A DNA stretch of 45,618 nt, from assembly GCF_902728265.1 (NCBI RefSeq), contig NZ_CACVBR010000030.1:1-45618 (forward strand), given 5' to 3'. Position 1 is the stretch's first letter; every line of letters begins with the position of its first letter. The translations under genes and the position numbers were made by a program. Positions 24,614 through 34,124 of this stretch are shown one piece after another. The DNA comes from Chryseobacterium potabilaquae. GTDB lineage: Bacteria; Bacteroidota; Bacteroidia; Flavobacteriales; Weeksellaceae. The notes under the pieces are model-generated. The model saw only the letters and a list, made by a program, of their open reading frames with translations. It was not told the origin of the DNA and searched no databases.

Positions 24614-26557
24614 ATGCTTACTATTGAAATCAGAAAACACCAACATGTAGATCATAATGCTAATAACGTATTGATCGATTGCACAAATGCTATTGCAACC
24701 TATATTCCGGGAACAATACCGGATAACGATTGGATTGATATTACCCAGGATTGTGAAAATTTAGATACCCTGGAATTTTCAGAAAAACAACCTGATAAGC
24801 AAAATAAACAAAGGGAAAAAGGAGCCACCAGCCAGATTGTAATTGGTTTTGATGCCTATCATCTTATTATGGATTGGCTCATGTCTACCCCTTGTAGTTT
24901 TCTCAATTATTTTGATGTCAGGATCACAGATACGGATTTAAACTATCAGTACAAGCCTTATGAACTCAAACCGGACAATATAGAAATGTGTGAGGATGAG
25001 GGTTGTCAATTAACTTTACCTCTGAGGGAATCAGATCATTTAAAAAGTGTTGTTGATAAATTATCCATTCATGATAACTGGCAGGGATGGTTTGGGAGTG
25101 GAGCAAAAGATTTTCCATGCATTCAGGTTTTCAAACATTTGAATGCGATGACTAAAGCCTTTACCATTGGGGCATGGGCAGTAATAGATGCCATCAAAGC
25201 CTTTTCAATCATAGGCCTCTTTATTGATATATCCACTCTCTATAAAAAAGCCTATGGATTCGGAAATTTTCTTCCATCACCCTATATCAGAGATATTCTT
25301 GAAAACTGCATGTCAAAGATCGGATATACGATTAATACTCCATTTGATGTGGGTCAATTTGCAGAAAATGACGTTTTTGTCTATTCCAATGGATATTATC
25401 ACACCAACTATGATGATGAGCCTGTAAGTCCCAGTCAAAAATTTATATTTGAAAACAGATTGGTATGGCAGCTATCAGATTTTCTGGAAGCCATTTGTGA
25501 CTTGTATTGCTCTATATGGTTTATTTCAGGAACTACTTTATACATTATTCCTCAGAAAGATAATAATAATTCAGAACCTGTTTTCGAAATAGCAGAACAG
25601 GATGTGGTCAGTGATTGTAAAACATTCTCCTTTGAAAAAGGAAAAGCAGGAGGCAATTATGAGTATAGTAAAGATGGTGCTGATACCGCAAGTGGTGATA
25701 CCATCAACGAGTATAATGATATAGTGGACTTTGATGGGCTAACCAATAACGCCATGCTGGAGGGGCTATTTGATAAAAAATTCAGATTTTCAAGTTCAAG
25801 TTTTTGGGGCGATTCTTTTGGAGAAGATCTGCAGGAAGAAATAGAAAATTTTTCCATTATAGTAGCCGTTCTAATCGCTATCGTACTATCCTGTGTGGCT
25901 TTATCTTTTGTTACCGGTACAGCAGGAGCGAATGTGGCTGCAGGCGGTTTTATTGCCTCTGCAGCGATTGTGATCGCAGCCACTGTAGCGATCACTGGTG
26001 CTGCTATCGCATTTATCAATGGACTTGGAAGTAGCACGAAATACGGTTACAGCAATGCTCATTTCAAAGGATCATTAAAGGTGGTGGGGACCGGAAGTAT
26101 ATTTACACCACGAATCATACGCATGAATCCCGGTAGTGATAACAGAAATAAAAAACCCGTTATTATCAGTAGTGACTCCATACAGATTAATCCCTATTAT
26201 AATACCTCAGGGATTTCATGGCGTGATCAATGGACAGGGTATGGTTACGGAGATTTTAATGAGGCCTTTAACTATCCTTTATTCTTTGATTCCCTGTATT
26301 TTGGAACACTGTATGATACGCTACATGAAAAAGTAGACAATGCTTTGTTTCTTTCTCAAAGCAATGAGTCAAGAAAGCTAGTTATTCCTTTATGTGGAGA
26401 GTACCTATCAAAAACAGGCGTGAATAATGATCAAGAATCCATTATTGGGAAAATTATTCTCTACAAAAATACCCGATATAAAGTGATTGATTTTCAGATT
26501 AAATATACAGACTTAAGTATCACCTTCAATTTGAAAAAACAAAATGAGATTATATAG
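24614..26557 (+). CDS. Tail tip / baseplate protein with hydrophobic segment
   Basis: The product is 647 residues from the ATG at 24614; a TTG ten codons earlier is possible. The N-terminal third is beta-rich with a CEDEGCQLTLPL strand region. A 57-residue strongly hydrophobic region at residues about 414-470 (SIIVAVLIAIVLSCVALSFV and onward) would form two membrane-spanning helices. Such segments in tail tip proteins are thought to enter the host membrane on DNA ejection. Its place after the tape measure fits a distal-tail or tip component. The gene overlaps the next by 14 bases. Confidence 0.65.
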   Translation: MLTIEIRKHQHVDHNANNVLIDCTNAIATYIPGTIPDNDWIDITQDCENLDTLEFSEKQPDKQNKQREKGATSQIVIGFDAYHLIMDWLMSTPCSFLNYFDVRITDTDLNYQYKPYELKPDNIEMCEDEGCQLTLPLRESDHLKSVVDKLSIHDNWQGWFGSGAKDFPCIQVFKHLNAMTKAFTIGAWAVIDAIKAFSIIGLFIDISTLYKKAYGFGNFLPSPYIRDILENCMSKIGYTINTPFDVGQFAENDVFVYSNGYYHTNYDDEPVSPSQKFIFENRLVWQLSDFLEAICDLYCSIWFISGTTLYIIPQKDNNNSEPVFEIAEQDVVSDCKTFSFEKGKAGGNYEYSKDGADTASGDTINEYNDIVDFDGLTNNAMLEGLFDKKFRFSSSSFWGDSFGEDLQEEIENFSIIVAVLIAIVLSCVALSFVTGTAGANVAAGGFIASAAIVIAATVAITGAAIAFINGLGSSTKYGYSNAHFKGSLKVVGTGSIFTPRIIRMNPGSDNRNKKPVIISSDSIQINPYYNTSGISWRDQWTGYGYGDFNEAFNYPLFFDSLYFGTLYDTLHEKVDNALFLSQSNESRKLVIPLCGEYLSKTGVNNDQESIIGKIILYKNTRYKVIDFQIKYTDLSITFNLKKQNEII

Positions 26558-28322
26558 TTCAATAAACAGTTTTTGTGATTCCTATGCGATCCCCATTAGT
26601 GAAAGTACCATTGGATATTTGCAGTTTTTTAGTGAATTGGTCATCCCCAATTCTACGGATGTAGTCACATTAAAATGCTATGTTGTAGATGCTATTGCGA
26701 TGAATGAGGTTTTGGCAACTCCCCTTAATAGTATTGTTCAATACCTGGGAGATGATACTTTTAGGATGCTTATTCAGGGATTTCATGATATCCCCGAATC
26801 ATTCAGGTTCCGATTCAAAATAGTCATCACTACCGATTCAAACTCAGCCATAGTATATTCCGATTTGTTTTCGTTTGAGAAATGTGTTGTCAGTTATCCG
26901 ATCATTCCCTGTTTGGCAGAGGGGCAACAATATTCAGGATCTGGCGCTTTTCTAGGAGAAATCACCGGAAGTATTGTGTATCAAAGCTGGCATACCCATG
27001 AACCTAAAAAATATACCCCTGTCGTCTTTTTACGCAATCTGTCATTTAATAAAAAAACAAGTACTATTGAATATAAAAAACTTAATAACAAACCCTTAAA
27101 AAGCACATTAAAAAAGAATTTCAATTTAATTTGTGAACCTGTTTCAAGTATGTACAGTGAATATGTAATGGATATTTTTGGTTTTGGAAAAATCAACCTT
27201 TTAACAAAAACCTATGCTTTTGATACCTATTCTGATGAAATACTCGATGAGAAAGACTGCTATTCGCTTTATAAAATTTCAGCTACTGCCTATCAGGAAA
27301 CTCAGTTGAGACTTCAATGTTCTAACCAATGTGTGGTGTTGGATCCCATCACCTGTGAGGATTTGGTAAGTCCTGATGAAAATATCATTGTGCAGGTAAG
27401 TCCTGATGATTTTGTGATCGGACATACCCTAGATATTACCCAACAAATTTTAAACAGCACCGGATTTGATATTTCTGAACTGGATTTTTTAAACGGGATC
27501 CGAAATGATTGTTGGATTATCGTCTATGATGGAAGTTATATTATGCTCAGATATGATCCTGTCAATCCCAATGGAAGTTGTGAAGAATTAGCATTTAATT
27601 ATAGTATTTGTGGTGTTATGATCTCTGTTATTATTAAGATGGTGACTCAGGAATTACCATGTATAGCTTCTACATTAACTTCTATAACCTATTCTGGTAT
27701 CGATCCGATGGGTTATACTATCATAGGGGAATTCAATACAGAGGTTAGGTTACAGTATTCAATTGATCATGCAAATTGGATAGATGCGGGTATATTCCCT
27801 ATAGGAACGGAAATATTTACCAACAGCTTGCCTGTAGATTCTCAGCTGTATGTAAGAGTGATTTCGACATGTGAAGAAGGCTTAATTTCTAATGTTATTG
27901 AATACCAAAGCTTCATTATTGACTACAGATCTGATTTTGTTTCAACCATCTATAAAGCGGACTCTGGAAGTCACTATGTAGGGCAATTAAAATTCAATAA
28001 TTTACAGATTCATACCGTTGATTTGTCTGATATTGTGAAGGTAGAAGTGAGGTGTAGATTTAGAGCGATAGGGGAAAACATATGGTTTGATCAAACAGAA
28101 ACATACGATATTCCCATCCCTTCCCCTTCTCTATCTTTATCCCATCAATTTATCTATGGATTCAAAGATCCTTCAAAATATATTGGGACAAGAGACTGGA
28201 ATGGGGCTGATAACTTCTTCCATGAAATAAAAATATATACCTCATTGGGAAATTACATCGCATTTCCGCCAGCTACTGCCAATCAAATGTGGTATGGTGA
28301 TTATCCTGATGCCATTACATAA
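26544..28322 (+). CDS. Tail tip / baseplate structural protein
   Basis: This 592-residue beta-rich protein has no signal peptide, and Cys-containing turns near the middle (CSNQCVVLDPITCEDL). Residues about 370-450 (YTIIGEFNTEVRLQYSIDHANW, then LYVRVISTCEEG) have the look of a fibronectin-III-like domain. It is the last gene of the tail block: a strong terminator follows 32 bases later. A baseplate or receptor-binding component is inferred from position. Confidence 0.6.
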   Translation: MRLYSSINSFCDSYAIPISESTIGYLQFFSELVIPNSTDVVTLKCYVVDAIAMNEVLATPLNSIVQYLGDDTFRMLIQGFHDIPESFRFRFKIVITTDSNSAIVYSDLFSFEKCVVSYPIIPCLAEGQQYSGSGAFLGEITGSIVYQSWHTHEPKKYTPVVFLRNLSFNKKTSTIEYKKLNNKPLKSTLKKNFNLICEPVSSMYSEYVMDIFGFGKINLLTKTYAFDTYSDEILDEKDCYSLYKISATAYQETQLRLQCSNQCVVLDPITCEDLVSPDENIIVQVSPDDFVIGHTLDITQQILNSTGFDISELDFLNGIRNDCWIIVYDGSYIMLRYDPVNPNGSCEELAFNYSICGVMISVIIKMVTQELPCIASTLTSITYSGIDPMGYTIIGEFNTEVRLQYSIDHANWIDAGIFPIGTEIFTNSLPVDSQLYVRVISTCEEGLISNVIEYQSFIIDYRSDFVSTIYKADSGSHYVGQLKFNNLQIHTVDLSDIVKVEVRCRFRAIGENIWFDQTETYDIPIPSPSLSLSHQFIYGFKDPSKYIGTRDWNGADNFFHEIKIYTSLGNYIAFPPATANQMWYGDYPDAIT

Positions 28323-28354
28323 AGTCTACCCGTAATTTATCGTTAGTTTTATTC

Positions 28355-28388
28355 AAAGAGACTGTTTTAAAAGACAGTCTCTTTTTTT
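28355..28388 (+). terminator. Terminator after tail block
   Basis: AAAGAGACTGT (28355-28365) and ACAGTCTCTTT (28374-28384) form a perfect 11-bp stem with an 8-base loop, followed by TTTT. It ends the late transcript begun before 18359. The head genes therefore need another promoter, which is found at 31753. Confidence 0.9.
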
Positions 28389-28483
28389 GTTCATGACTAT
28401 AAAGGGAGCGATTCACGATATGATGAATGTAATAAAATTAATTTAAGTTTTTTATAGCATACATGGCTGTTTAACGCAGGAAT

Positions 28484-28734
28484 CGTTTCTGAACCTCAAA
28501 TACATATAATACCTGGGCAATATTTCTTCATTCGATTCCCGATTTTCTAGGAATATAGGGTTGAATAGGAATGATATGCTCCAATTTTTGTAATTTCTCC
28601 CAATGCGTTTTTCCATTCAAAGAAGAATGTGGTCTTTTCTTATTGTAAAATTTCTGCCATTCAATAGCTAAGGTATTTAAATCAAGACTTAGATCAGATA
28701 GATCCAGTAGCCACCAAAATTCAGATTTATCAGT
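28484..28734 (-). pseudogene. IS481-family transposase remnant (second copy)
   Basis: On the minus strand TDKSEFWWLLDLSD through FYNKKRPHSSLNGKTHWEKL is about 80% identical over 60 residues to the remnant at 8234-8794. After PIQPYIPRKSG a one-base deletion shifts the frame, but DNA similarity continues (AATGAAG-AATATTGCCCAG) to about 28484. Only the last quarter of the transposase survives. It sits at the left border of the metalloprotease island. An ATG at 28749 gives a 73-residue frame that is not a real gene. Confidence 0.85.
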
Positions 28735-29263
28735 TTTTTTGCTTGTCATTTAAAAAAAATCATTATATTTACATATATCACAAATATTTGAATTAGTATT
28801 TAATATTCAACCCCTTTATCACTTGGGAAGTATTTAAAGAGTATAAAACTTTATAATAACTAAAGATATACCTAAATTACACTTTTGAATCAGACTCTGT
28901 TTAGGTACCACTTATAAAATAACTTTAGTATAATTTATAAAGGAAAGCTATATTGGCTTAGAAGGAATCATTTACGAACGGTATAAGTTGATATCCGTTC
29001 ACCGAGAATTACTGATTTTAATCCAAATGTTATTAATACAATAGGAATTAATAGAATATAGGAGTTTCTCTATTCCTACTCAACATTCATTCCTTTACTG
29101 AAACTTGTTTAGAGTTGCTCCTCCTTTAGGAGTACTGACTTTATTATCCCATTATACCTTTGTAAATAAAGGTTCTCCAAAATTTGAATTGTTTAAATAT
29201 TAGGCAAAATCCCGCTATTTATACAAGTTAGATATACAACTTTTAACCTTAAAAATAAATATT
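28735..29263. other. Non-coding leader region of metalloprotease island
   Basis: These 529 bases carry no supportable gene. TACCTTTG at 29155-29162 matches the TAnnTTTG box on the plus strand, 102 bases before the metalloprotease ATG, without a clear -33 TTTG. A small hairpin, CTCC-TTTA-GGAG (about 29121-29132), precedes it. GAACGG and CCGTTC around 28975-29000 are inverted arms of unknown meaning. The sequence is AT-rich like chromosomal spacer DNA, consistent with an imported cargo unit. Confidence 0.45.
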
Positions 29264-31495
29264 ATGAAGAACTATTTATTACTAGTCTTAGGATTGTTTT
29301 TTTCACAATGCCCATCTCAAGGTATTAATTCTATAAATTTAGAATCCAGCGCGTTAGTTAAAAAAAACAGAGAAACCTCTCCTCCGGAGAAAGCGCAACA
29401 ATTGAGACCTGTAGCTCAAAGAGTATCAGAATATCATCGGAAAACTAAAACCACAAAATTTGATTTATTTGAGATTAATAAAAATTCTGGTAAAGAGGCT
29501 AAATATAAAAAAATAGCAAAAGATATTACGATAATGAAGATTAAATATGAGGAGCTTAAAAAGCTGGTTAAAGGAAAACCAAATTTTATTGAAGTATCTT
29601 TTCCTTTTGATCAGAATAAGGAAATTACAGTAGAGCTATATAGAAATGAAATTTTCACAAATGACTTTAAAGTAACTACTGAAAAAGGAGAAATTGTAAA
29701 TTATACTCCTGGGGTTTATTACCAGGGAATTGTAAAAGGAGATAATAATTCTATAGTAGCCTTTAGCTTTTTTGAAAACGATGTGGTAGGAGTTGTTTCT
29801 GATACTGAGTCCGGAAATGTAGTGGTAGGAAAATCGAAAAATTCCGATGATTTTGTCAGTTATTCAGAATCAAAATTAACTATGAAAAATCCCCATATCT
29901 GTAGCACTAATGAATTACAAGAAAATCAATCTCAAAAAATATCCTTTGATCCACAAACAAAAGAGATGGCACCTCAGGATTCAAATAAATGTGTAAGAAT
30001 ATTTTATGAACTTAGCTATAGGGCGTTTCAGAGTAATAATTATAACGTAACAGCTACTGCAAATTGGATGACGGCTATCCATAATAATGTGGCAACTCTT
30101 TATAATAATGATAATATTAGTATGGCTGCCAGTAGTATTTATGTGTGGACTACTCAAGATCCTTATTATAGTAGTCTTGATCGTTTTAGAACTAATAGAA
30201 CCTCATTTAATGGTGATTTAGCTCATTTAGTAGATCCGGGATCTGGAGGTGTTGCTTATTTAAATGTCCTTTGTACGAATTATAGATATGGCTATTCAGG
30301 GGTTTACCAAAATTATTCAAATGTCCCCACTTATTCTTGGACTGTGGGAGTAATTACTCATGAAATAGGACATAATTTAGGTTCTCCTCATACACATGAC
30401 TGTTCATGGAATGGTAATAACACAGCTATTGATTCTTGCGGGACATCTGCAGGCTATGGCGGAGGATGTAATGCTTCAATTCCTTCAGAAGGAGGAACAA
30501 TTATGAGTTATTGCCACCTTACTTCAGTAGGAATTAATTTTAGTAAGGGATTCGGGCCCCAACCTACTCAATTAATGATAAATAGAATAGCTTCAAAAAC
30601 ATGTCTTGGAAATAGTTGTACTGCAATTTCCTGCACAGGAACAGTGAATAATCTGGTAATAGATAATATTACTCAAAATTCTGCGAATGGAATAATTACA
30701 GGGGTCAATTCTACTTCTTGGAAGTATCAGCTTACCAAATTGGATGGGACAGTGATAACAACGAGTACAACAAATACTCCGAGTTTTAGTCTTTCAAATC
30801 TCCAGGCTAATACTTATTATAAATTGTTTGTTGCAGCAGAGTGCTCAAATGATTATCAAAAATCACAAATATTTTTGACAGATGCGGATTGGTGTGGAGG
30901 AGCATCATTTACAGATACTGGTGGACAGAATGGTAATTACGATAATAATGAAACGATAATAAAAACATTTTATCCTACTACCCCAGGTATGACGATGACT
31001 TTAACCTTTTCACAGTTTACTTTAGAAAATAATTATGATTATATGTATGTCTATAATGGACCATCTATAGAATCTCCTTTATTTACCAATGGGGCTTTAA
31101 CAGGATCTAATTTACCTCCAGCTTTCACTTCTTCCCATTCTTCAGGAGCAATAACGGTTAAGTTTGTCTCTGATTATTCTATAAATAATAGTGGATGGAT
31201 AGCTAGATTATTTTGTGGTTATAGGAATAGACATTATAGTTCGAGTACTCAACTCAATGAAAAAGCTGATGTACAAATTTTTCCAAATCCGACGAAGAAT
31301 ATTATAACTATTTCGTCCCAAGAGGGACTGAAGTCTTACAAAATATATGATGGAACTGGAAGGATTATAATTTCATCATCTTTGCTAAAGGGAAATAAAA
31401 TTGACGTTGATCTGTCTTCTATTAAAGAAGGAAATTATCTAATAACAATAGAAACAGAAAAACAAATAATACAAGAAAAATTAATTAAGCTCTAG
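29264..31495 (+). CDS. Secreted reprolysin-like zinc metalloprotease, T9SS cargo
   Basis: This 743-residue protein has signal peptide (about 1-19), a reprolysin-type propeptide (about 90-215) and a catalytic domain. The domain carries HEIGHNLGSPH (zinc ligands His366, His370, His376; Glu367 catalytic) and a Met-turn IMSYC (Met414). A fibronectin-like segment (about 465-540) and a CUB-like domain follow (about 541-650, WCGG through FCGY with DYMYVYNG). The C-terminus is a type A T9SS sorting tail (VQIFPNPTKN, NYLITIETE). It would act outside the cell on host or prey proteins. Own -7 box upstream and strong terminator downstream: a free-standing cargo gene inside the phage. Confidence 0.92.
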   Translation: MKNYLLLVLGLFFSQCPSQGINSINLESSALVKKNRETSPPEKAQQLRPVAQRVSEYHRKTKTTKFDLFEINKNSGKEAKYKKIAKDITIMKIKYEELKKLVKGKPNFIEVSFPFDQNKEITVELYRNEIFTNDFKVTTEKGEIVNYTPGVYYQGIVKGDNNSIVAFSFFENDVVGVVSDTESGNVVVGKSKNSDDFVSYSESKLTMKNPHICSTNELQENQSQKISFDPQTKEMAPQDSNKCVRIFYELSYRAFQSNNYNVTATANWMTAIHNNVATLYNNDNISMAASSIYVWTTQDPYYSSLDRFRTNRTSFNGDLAHLVDPGSGGVAYLNVLCTNYRYGYSGVYQNYSNVPTYSWTVGVITHEIGHNLGSPHTHDCSWNGNNTAIDSCGTSAGYGGGCNASIPSEGGTIMSYCHLTSVGINFSKGFGPQPTQLMINRIASKTCLGNSCTAISCTGTVNNLVIDNITQNSANGIITGVNSTSWKYQLTKLDGTVITTSTTNTPSFSLSNLQANTYYKLFVAAECSNDYQKSQIFLTDADWCGGASFTDTGGQNGNYDNNETIIKTFYPTTPGMTMTLTFSQFTLENNYDYMYVYNGPSIESPLFTNGALTGSNLPPAFTSSHSSGAITVKFVSDYSINNSGWIARLFCGYRNRHYSSSTQLNEKADVQIFPNPTKNIITISSQEGLKSYKIYDGTGRIIISSSLLKGNKIDVDLSSIKEGNYLITIETEKQIIQEKLIKL

Positions 31496-31520
31496 TTCAC
31501 TAGTGTCCAATTAGTATATT

Positions 31521-31554
31521 AAAACACTCTCTCAGTCTACTGAGAGAGTGTTTT
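31521..31554 (+). terminator. Strong terminator after metalloprotease
   Basis: AAAACACTCTCTCAG (31521-31535) and its exact complement (31540-31554) form a 15-bp perfect stem with a TCTA loop, T-rich on both strands. It is 26 bases after the stop and closes the cargo island. Bases 31555-31752 contain no supportable gene. Confidence 0.92.
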
Positions 31555-31752
31555 AATAGAGGTCATTGCTCCAATTTTATTTAAAATATATTTCGTCAAT
31601 AGCGGAATTGAAATCATTTGATGGGTTCAAAACTAGAATACTTGCTAAACTGATAGCATTAACTGTTGTAAAGCCGATTAATAAACTAAACAACAAAAAT
31701 ATCAACAACTTAAAAACTGCAATTGCTTAAATGCACTACGGGTTAAAGTCTA

Positions 31753-31792
31753 TATTTTGTCAAAATAAGAAAGTACTGAGCATTTACCTTTG
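31753..31792 (+). promoter_or_regulatory. Structural-gene promoter with 15-bp palindrome, copy 1
   Basis: TATTTTGTCAAAATA (31753-31767, 7-bp arms around one base), exactly 17 bases, then TACCTTTG (31785-31792). The same palindrome and the same 17-base spacing occur before the major capsid gene. No canonical TTTG -33 at 19-23 bases exists in either copy, suggesting activator-dependent promoters. The ATG of the tail protein is 16 bases after the box, so the leader would be very short. Confidence 0.65.
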
Positions 31793-31807
31793 TTAAAAAA
31801 TAGAAGC

Positions 31808-32413
31808 ATGTCTATACTAGATGAATTGTTAATTGCGTGCAGTACAGACTGTGCAACCGAGCAGCTACCCTCTATATCCGACCCCTGTAATCCCGAGGTC
31901 TGGTACGGAAGGGCAAACGAAATCTTATTTGTTCCCTGTACTGAACAAATTGACGAGAGCTGGATTATGAATTTAGGTAATTGGCAAAGAGTATTTCATG
32001 ATGCGGGCTTTCTGGGTCGAAAAACCGGAAAAGGAATAGGTTCTTATACCCAGGTCAATGCCACTGCTATTGATACAGGGGCCAACTGCGGAATACCCAC
32101 TCTTGTGGGGACTAAAACAACATGGGAACTGAGCTATAGAAAAGTTATTATTGACAGATCCACTCAACTTACCACTCATACTTTTGCCAACACATTACAG
32201 ACGGGCGCTTTACATCAGTATAAATTATTTGTCCGATATTGTGATGCTGTGGATATGATTCTCCCTATTGGTAAGGTAGCCTTGAGTAAATTCAATAGTA
32301 CATTACCTGAAGGAGTCGATGATTTTATGACCATAGAATATGGGTTTCAGTGGAAACAAACAGGGATTCCTACCCCCATTCTTGTACCAGGTTTAGGAGC
32401 CGTTTTACAATAA
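31808..32413 (+). CDS. Major tail protein candidate
   Basis: The product is 201 residues from the ATG at 31808; an upstream TTG at 31790 falls inside the promoter box and is rejected. It is beta-rich (SYTQVNATAIDTGANCGIPTLVG, then KTTWELSYRKVIIDRS) with six Cys. It contains a conserved-looking IEYGFQWKQTGI end. Its own promoter and terminator-isolated position suit a protein needed in many copies. Tail tube versus head decoration cannot be settled by reading; tail tube is preferred because the separate 39007 gene is the capsid. Confidence 0.55.
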   Translation: MSILDELLIACSTDCATEQLPSISDPCNPEVWYGRANEILFVPCTEQIDESWIMNLGNWQRVFHDAGFLGRKTGKGIGSYTQVNATAIDTGANCGIPTLVGTKTTWELSYRKVIIDRSTQLTTHTFANTLQTGALHQYKLFVRYCDAVDMILPIGKVALSKFNSTLPEGVDDFMTIEYGFQWKQTGIPTPILVPGLGAVLQ

Positions 32414-32420
32414 AAATATC

Positions 32421-34124
32421 ATGACCACCTATTCTATAGAGAATGTTTCCCAGCTTGCTAAAAAAATAAAAGGGAATCGCGATGAAAACGCATTCCCTTT
32501 TAATTATTGGAATAAAAAGAAACTGGATCTTCAGGTACACACCAAAGGAAAGATGTATGAAAAAACAATGACGGTGTTTAAAAATGAAGAACCTTCAGCT
32601 TCCCATTTTGTGATGGAAACCTATGAACCTATCACAAAAAGTTCGATTTGGAAAGGCATTGATAATATTTCAAGGATTTTTAAAAATACAGGATTTGATA
32701 TTACAACCGATGCAAAGACAAGTCGGTTTATTGCTCAAAGTGACATTAAAGAAAAGATTATTGACAACTTTGTTAATGGATCCATGTCTAGTGATCCTAA
32801 TATCTTTGCCGTTCCATATATGGGCGATCAGGAAAATTGGGAAATTAGATTTATAGAATCTCATCTTATTACCTCCATTGATAAAGAATCCATTTCCTTT
32901 ATCGATGAAACCCACAGCACGTTTGAGATTGAATTAGCCTATTATCCGTTTTTGAGAAAAAACCATCAAAACACCTATAAAGCTGATTGTTTATTATCAA
33001 GCTATCCTAAAAAAATATTTTCTCAAAACAAGATCAGATACATTTATATTTCTCGTGAGCAGTATATTATCATAGACTTTAAAGGTGAAGTTTTTACCGC
33101 AACATTTCATACGCTTGCTAGAGGGACTTATCCTTATATTGCTACAGGAGTCAATAAAGAATTCGGTTTTGTTTCGGAAAGCCCCGTAAGCCCGTTTGTT
33201 CCATTTGGAAATATCTCTTTACTGCAGCATAGAGCGGCAAGAAGTGTGGAAAACATTTTCGGGTATCCGAGAATGAGCGAAATGGAACTCCCTTGTGATC
33301 ATTGCCATCAGGGAAAAGAAAAATGTGAAATAACAGAAGACTATCCTCTGGGGGAAAGGGAGTGTACCAAATGTCACGGAACGGGATCCTTATCACTCCA
33401 ATCCATATTTAAAATTTATAAACGGAAACTCTCGGAAGACCCGGCATTAAATGCAGATATAGATCCCGTAAAATTTCATACACCCGATGTCGGGATTCTG
33501 GAATATATTAGCCAATCATGGAAAGATACCCTCAGGCTCGGAGAGGATGCGATCTATGTTCAGCAGATTGTAGAAACAGGCAATGTACAGAGTGCTAAAA
33601 GCAGAGAAAAGCAATTGGAACAAATGTACAGCTGGCTGGACAGATTGAGTAATTTCTTTTATAATTCTGCCTCCAGGATTATCAATAATGTATGTCTGCT
33701 CAATGGGTATGGCCATGTGAGTATTGAAAAGCCCATTTCATTTGCTATTATGAATGAACTGGAAAGCTTTGAATATCTGAACATGATTGTTAATTCAAAC
33801 AGCCCCATCTTCATTAAAACGGTCCATATAGAAAATTTCCTTAAGAAATACATCAGCAGTTCTAACCCTATTATACGGGTGGTGGATCTGCTTAAAAAAG
33901 TAGATGTATTTTGCTTCTATTCGATGGATGATCTGCAAAAAATGAGCAATAGTGGGGTTATTGATGATAAACAATGGAAAATACACGCATATGCTTTTCC
34001 CTTGCTTAATCAAATGTATGCTCTAAATCCTGAACTATTCCTACAGGATGATAATGAAATTATTAAAGAACTGGAGGTGAGGCTAGGTGCTGTTATCCTT
34101 TCTTCAAATGCTGTATTGCTATGA
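32421..34124 (+). CDS. Portal protein with embedded zinc finger
   Basis: This 567-residue protein has a long helical C-terminal half. The segment VQQIVETGNVQSAKSREKQLEQMYSWLDRL resembles the helical stem and wing of phage portal proteins. The following gene is MuF-like, the usual neighbour. Inserted at residues 292-322 is a DnaJ-like Cys cluster: CDHC (292-295) and CTKC (315-318) with HGTG after it. It starts 7 bases after the tail protein stop. A zinc-finger insertion in a portal is unusual. The portal call is by context and general pattern. Confidence 0.7.
   Translation: MTTYSIENVSQLAKKIKGNRDENAFPFNYWNKKKLDLQVHTKGKMYEKTMTVFKNEEPSASHFVMETYEPITKSSIWKGIDNISRIFKNTGFDITTDAKTSRFIAQSDIKEKIIDNFVNGSMSSDPNIFAVPYMGDQENWEIRFIESHLITSIDKESISFIDETHSTFEIELAYYPFLRKNHQNTYKADCLLSSYPKKIFSQNKIRYIYISREQYIIIDFKGEVFTATFHTLARGTYPYIATGVNKEFGFVSESPVSPFVPFGNISLLQHRAARSVENIFGYPRMSEMELPCDHCHQGKEKCEITEDYPLGERECTKCHGTGSLSLQSIFKIYKRKLSEDPALNADIDPVKFHTPDVGILEYISQSWKDTLRLGEDAIYVQQIVETGNVQSAKSREKQLEQMYSWLDRLSNFFYNSASRIINNVCLLNGYGHVSIEKPISFAIMNELESFEYLNMIVNSNSPIFIKTVHIENFLKKYISSSNPIIRVVDLLKKVDVFCFYSMDDLQKMSNSGVIDDKQWKIHAYAFPLLNQMYALNPELFLQDDNEIIKELEVRLGAVILSSNAVLL

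Noticed and set aside
24537..24650. 37-codon ORF between tape measure and tail tip gene
   Set aside because: Composition is not protein-like and it overlaps the start of the 24614 gene in another frame.
21531..26037. Several minus-strand frames within the tape measure and tail tip genes
   Set aside because: All are shadows of long coding frames in Ala/Glu-rich helical regions.
28528..28749. Independent 73-residue gene on the minus strand
   Set aside because: It is the frameshifted end of an IS481 transposase homologous to 8500-8794.
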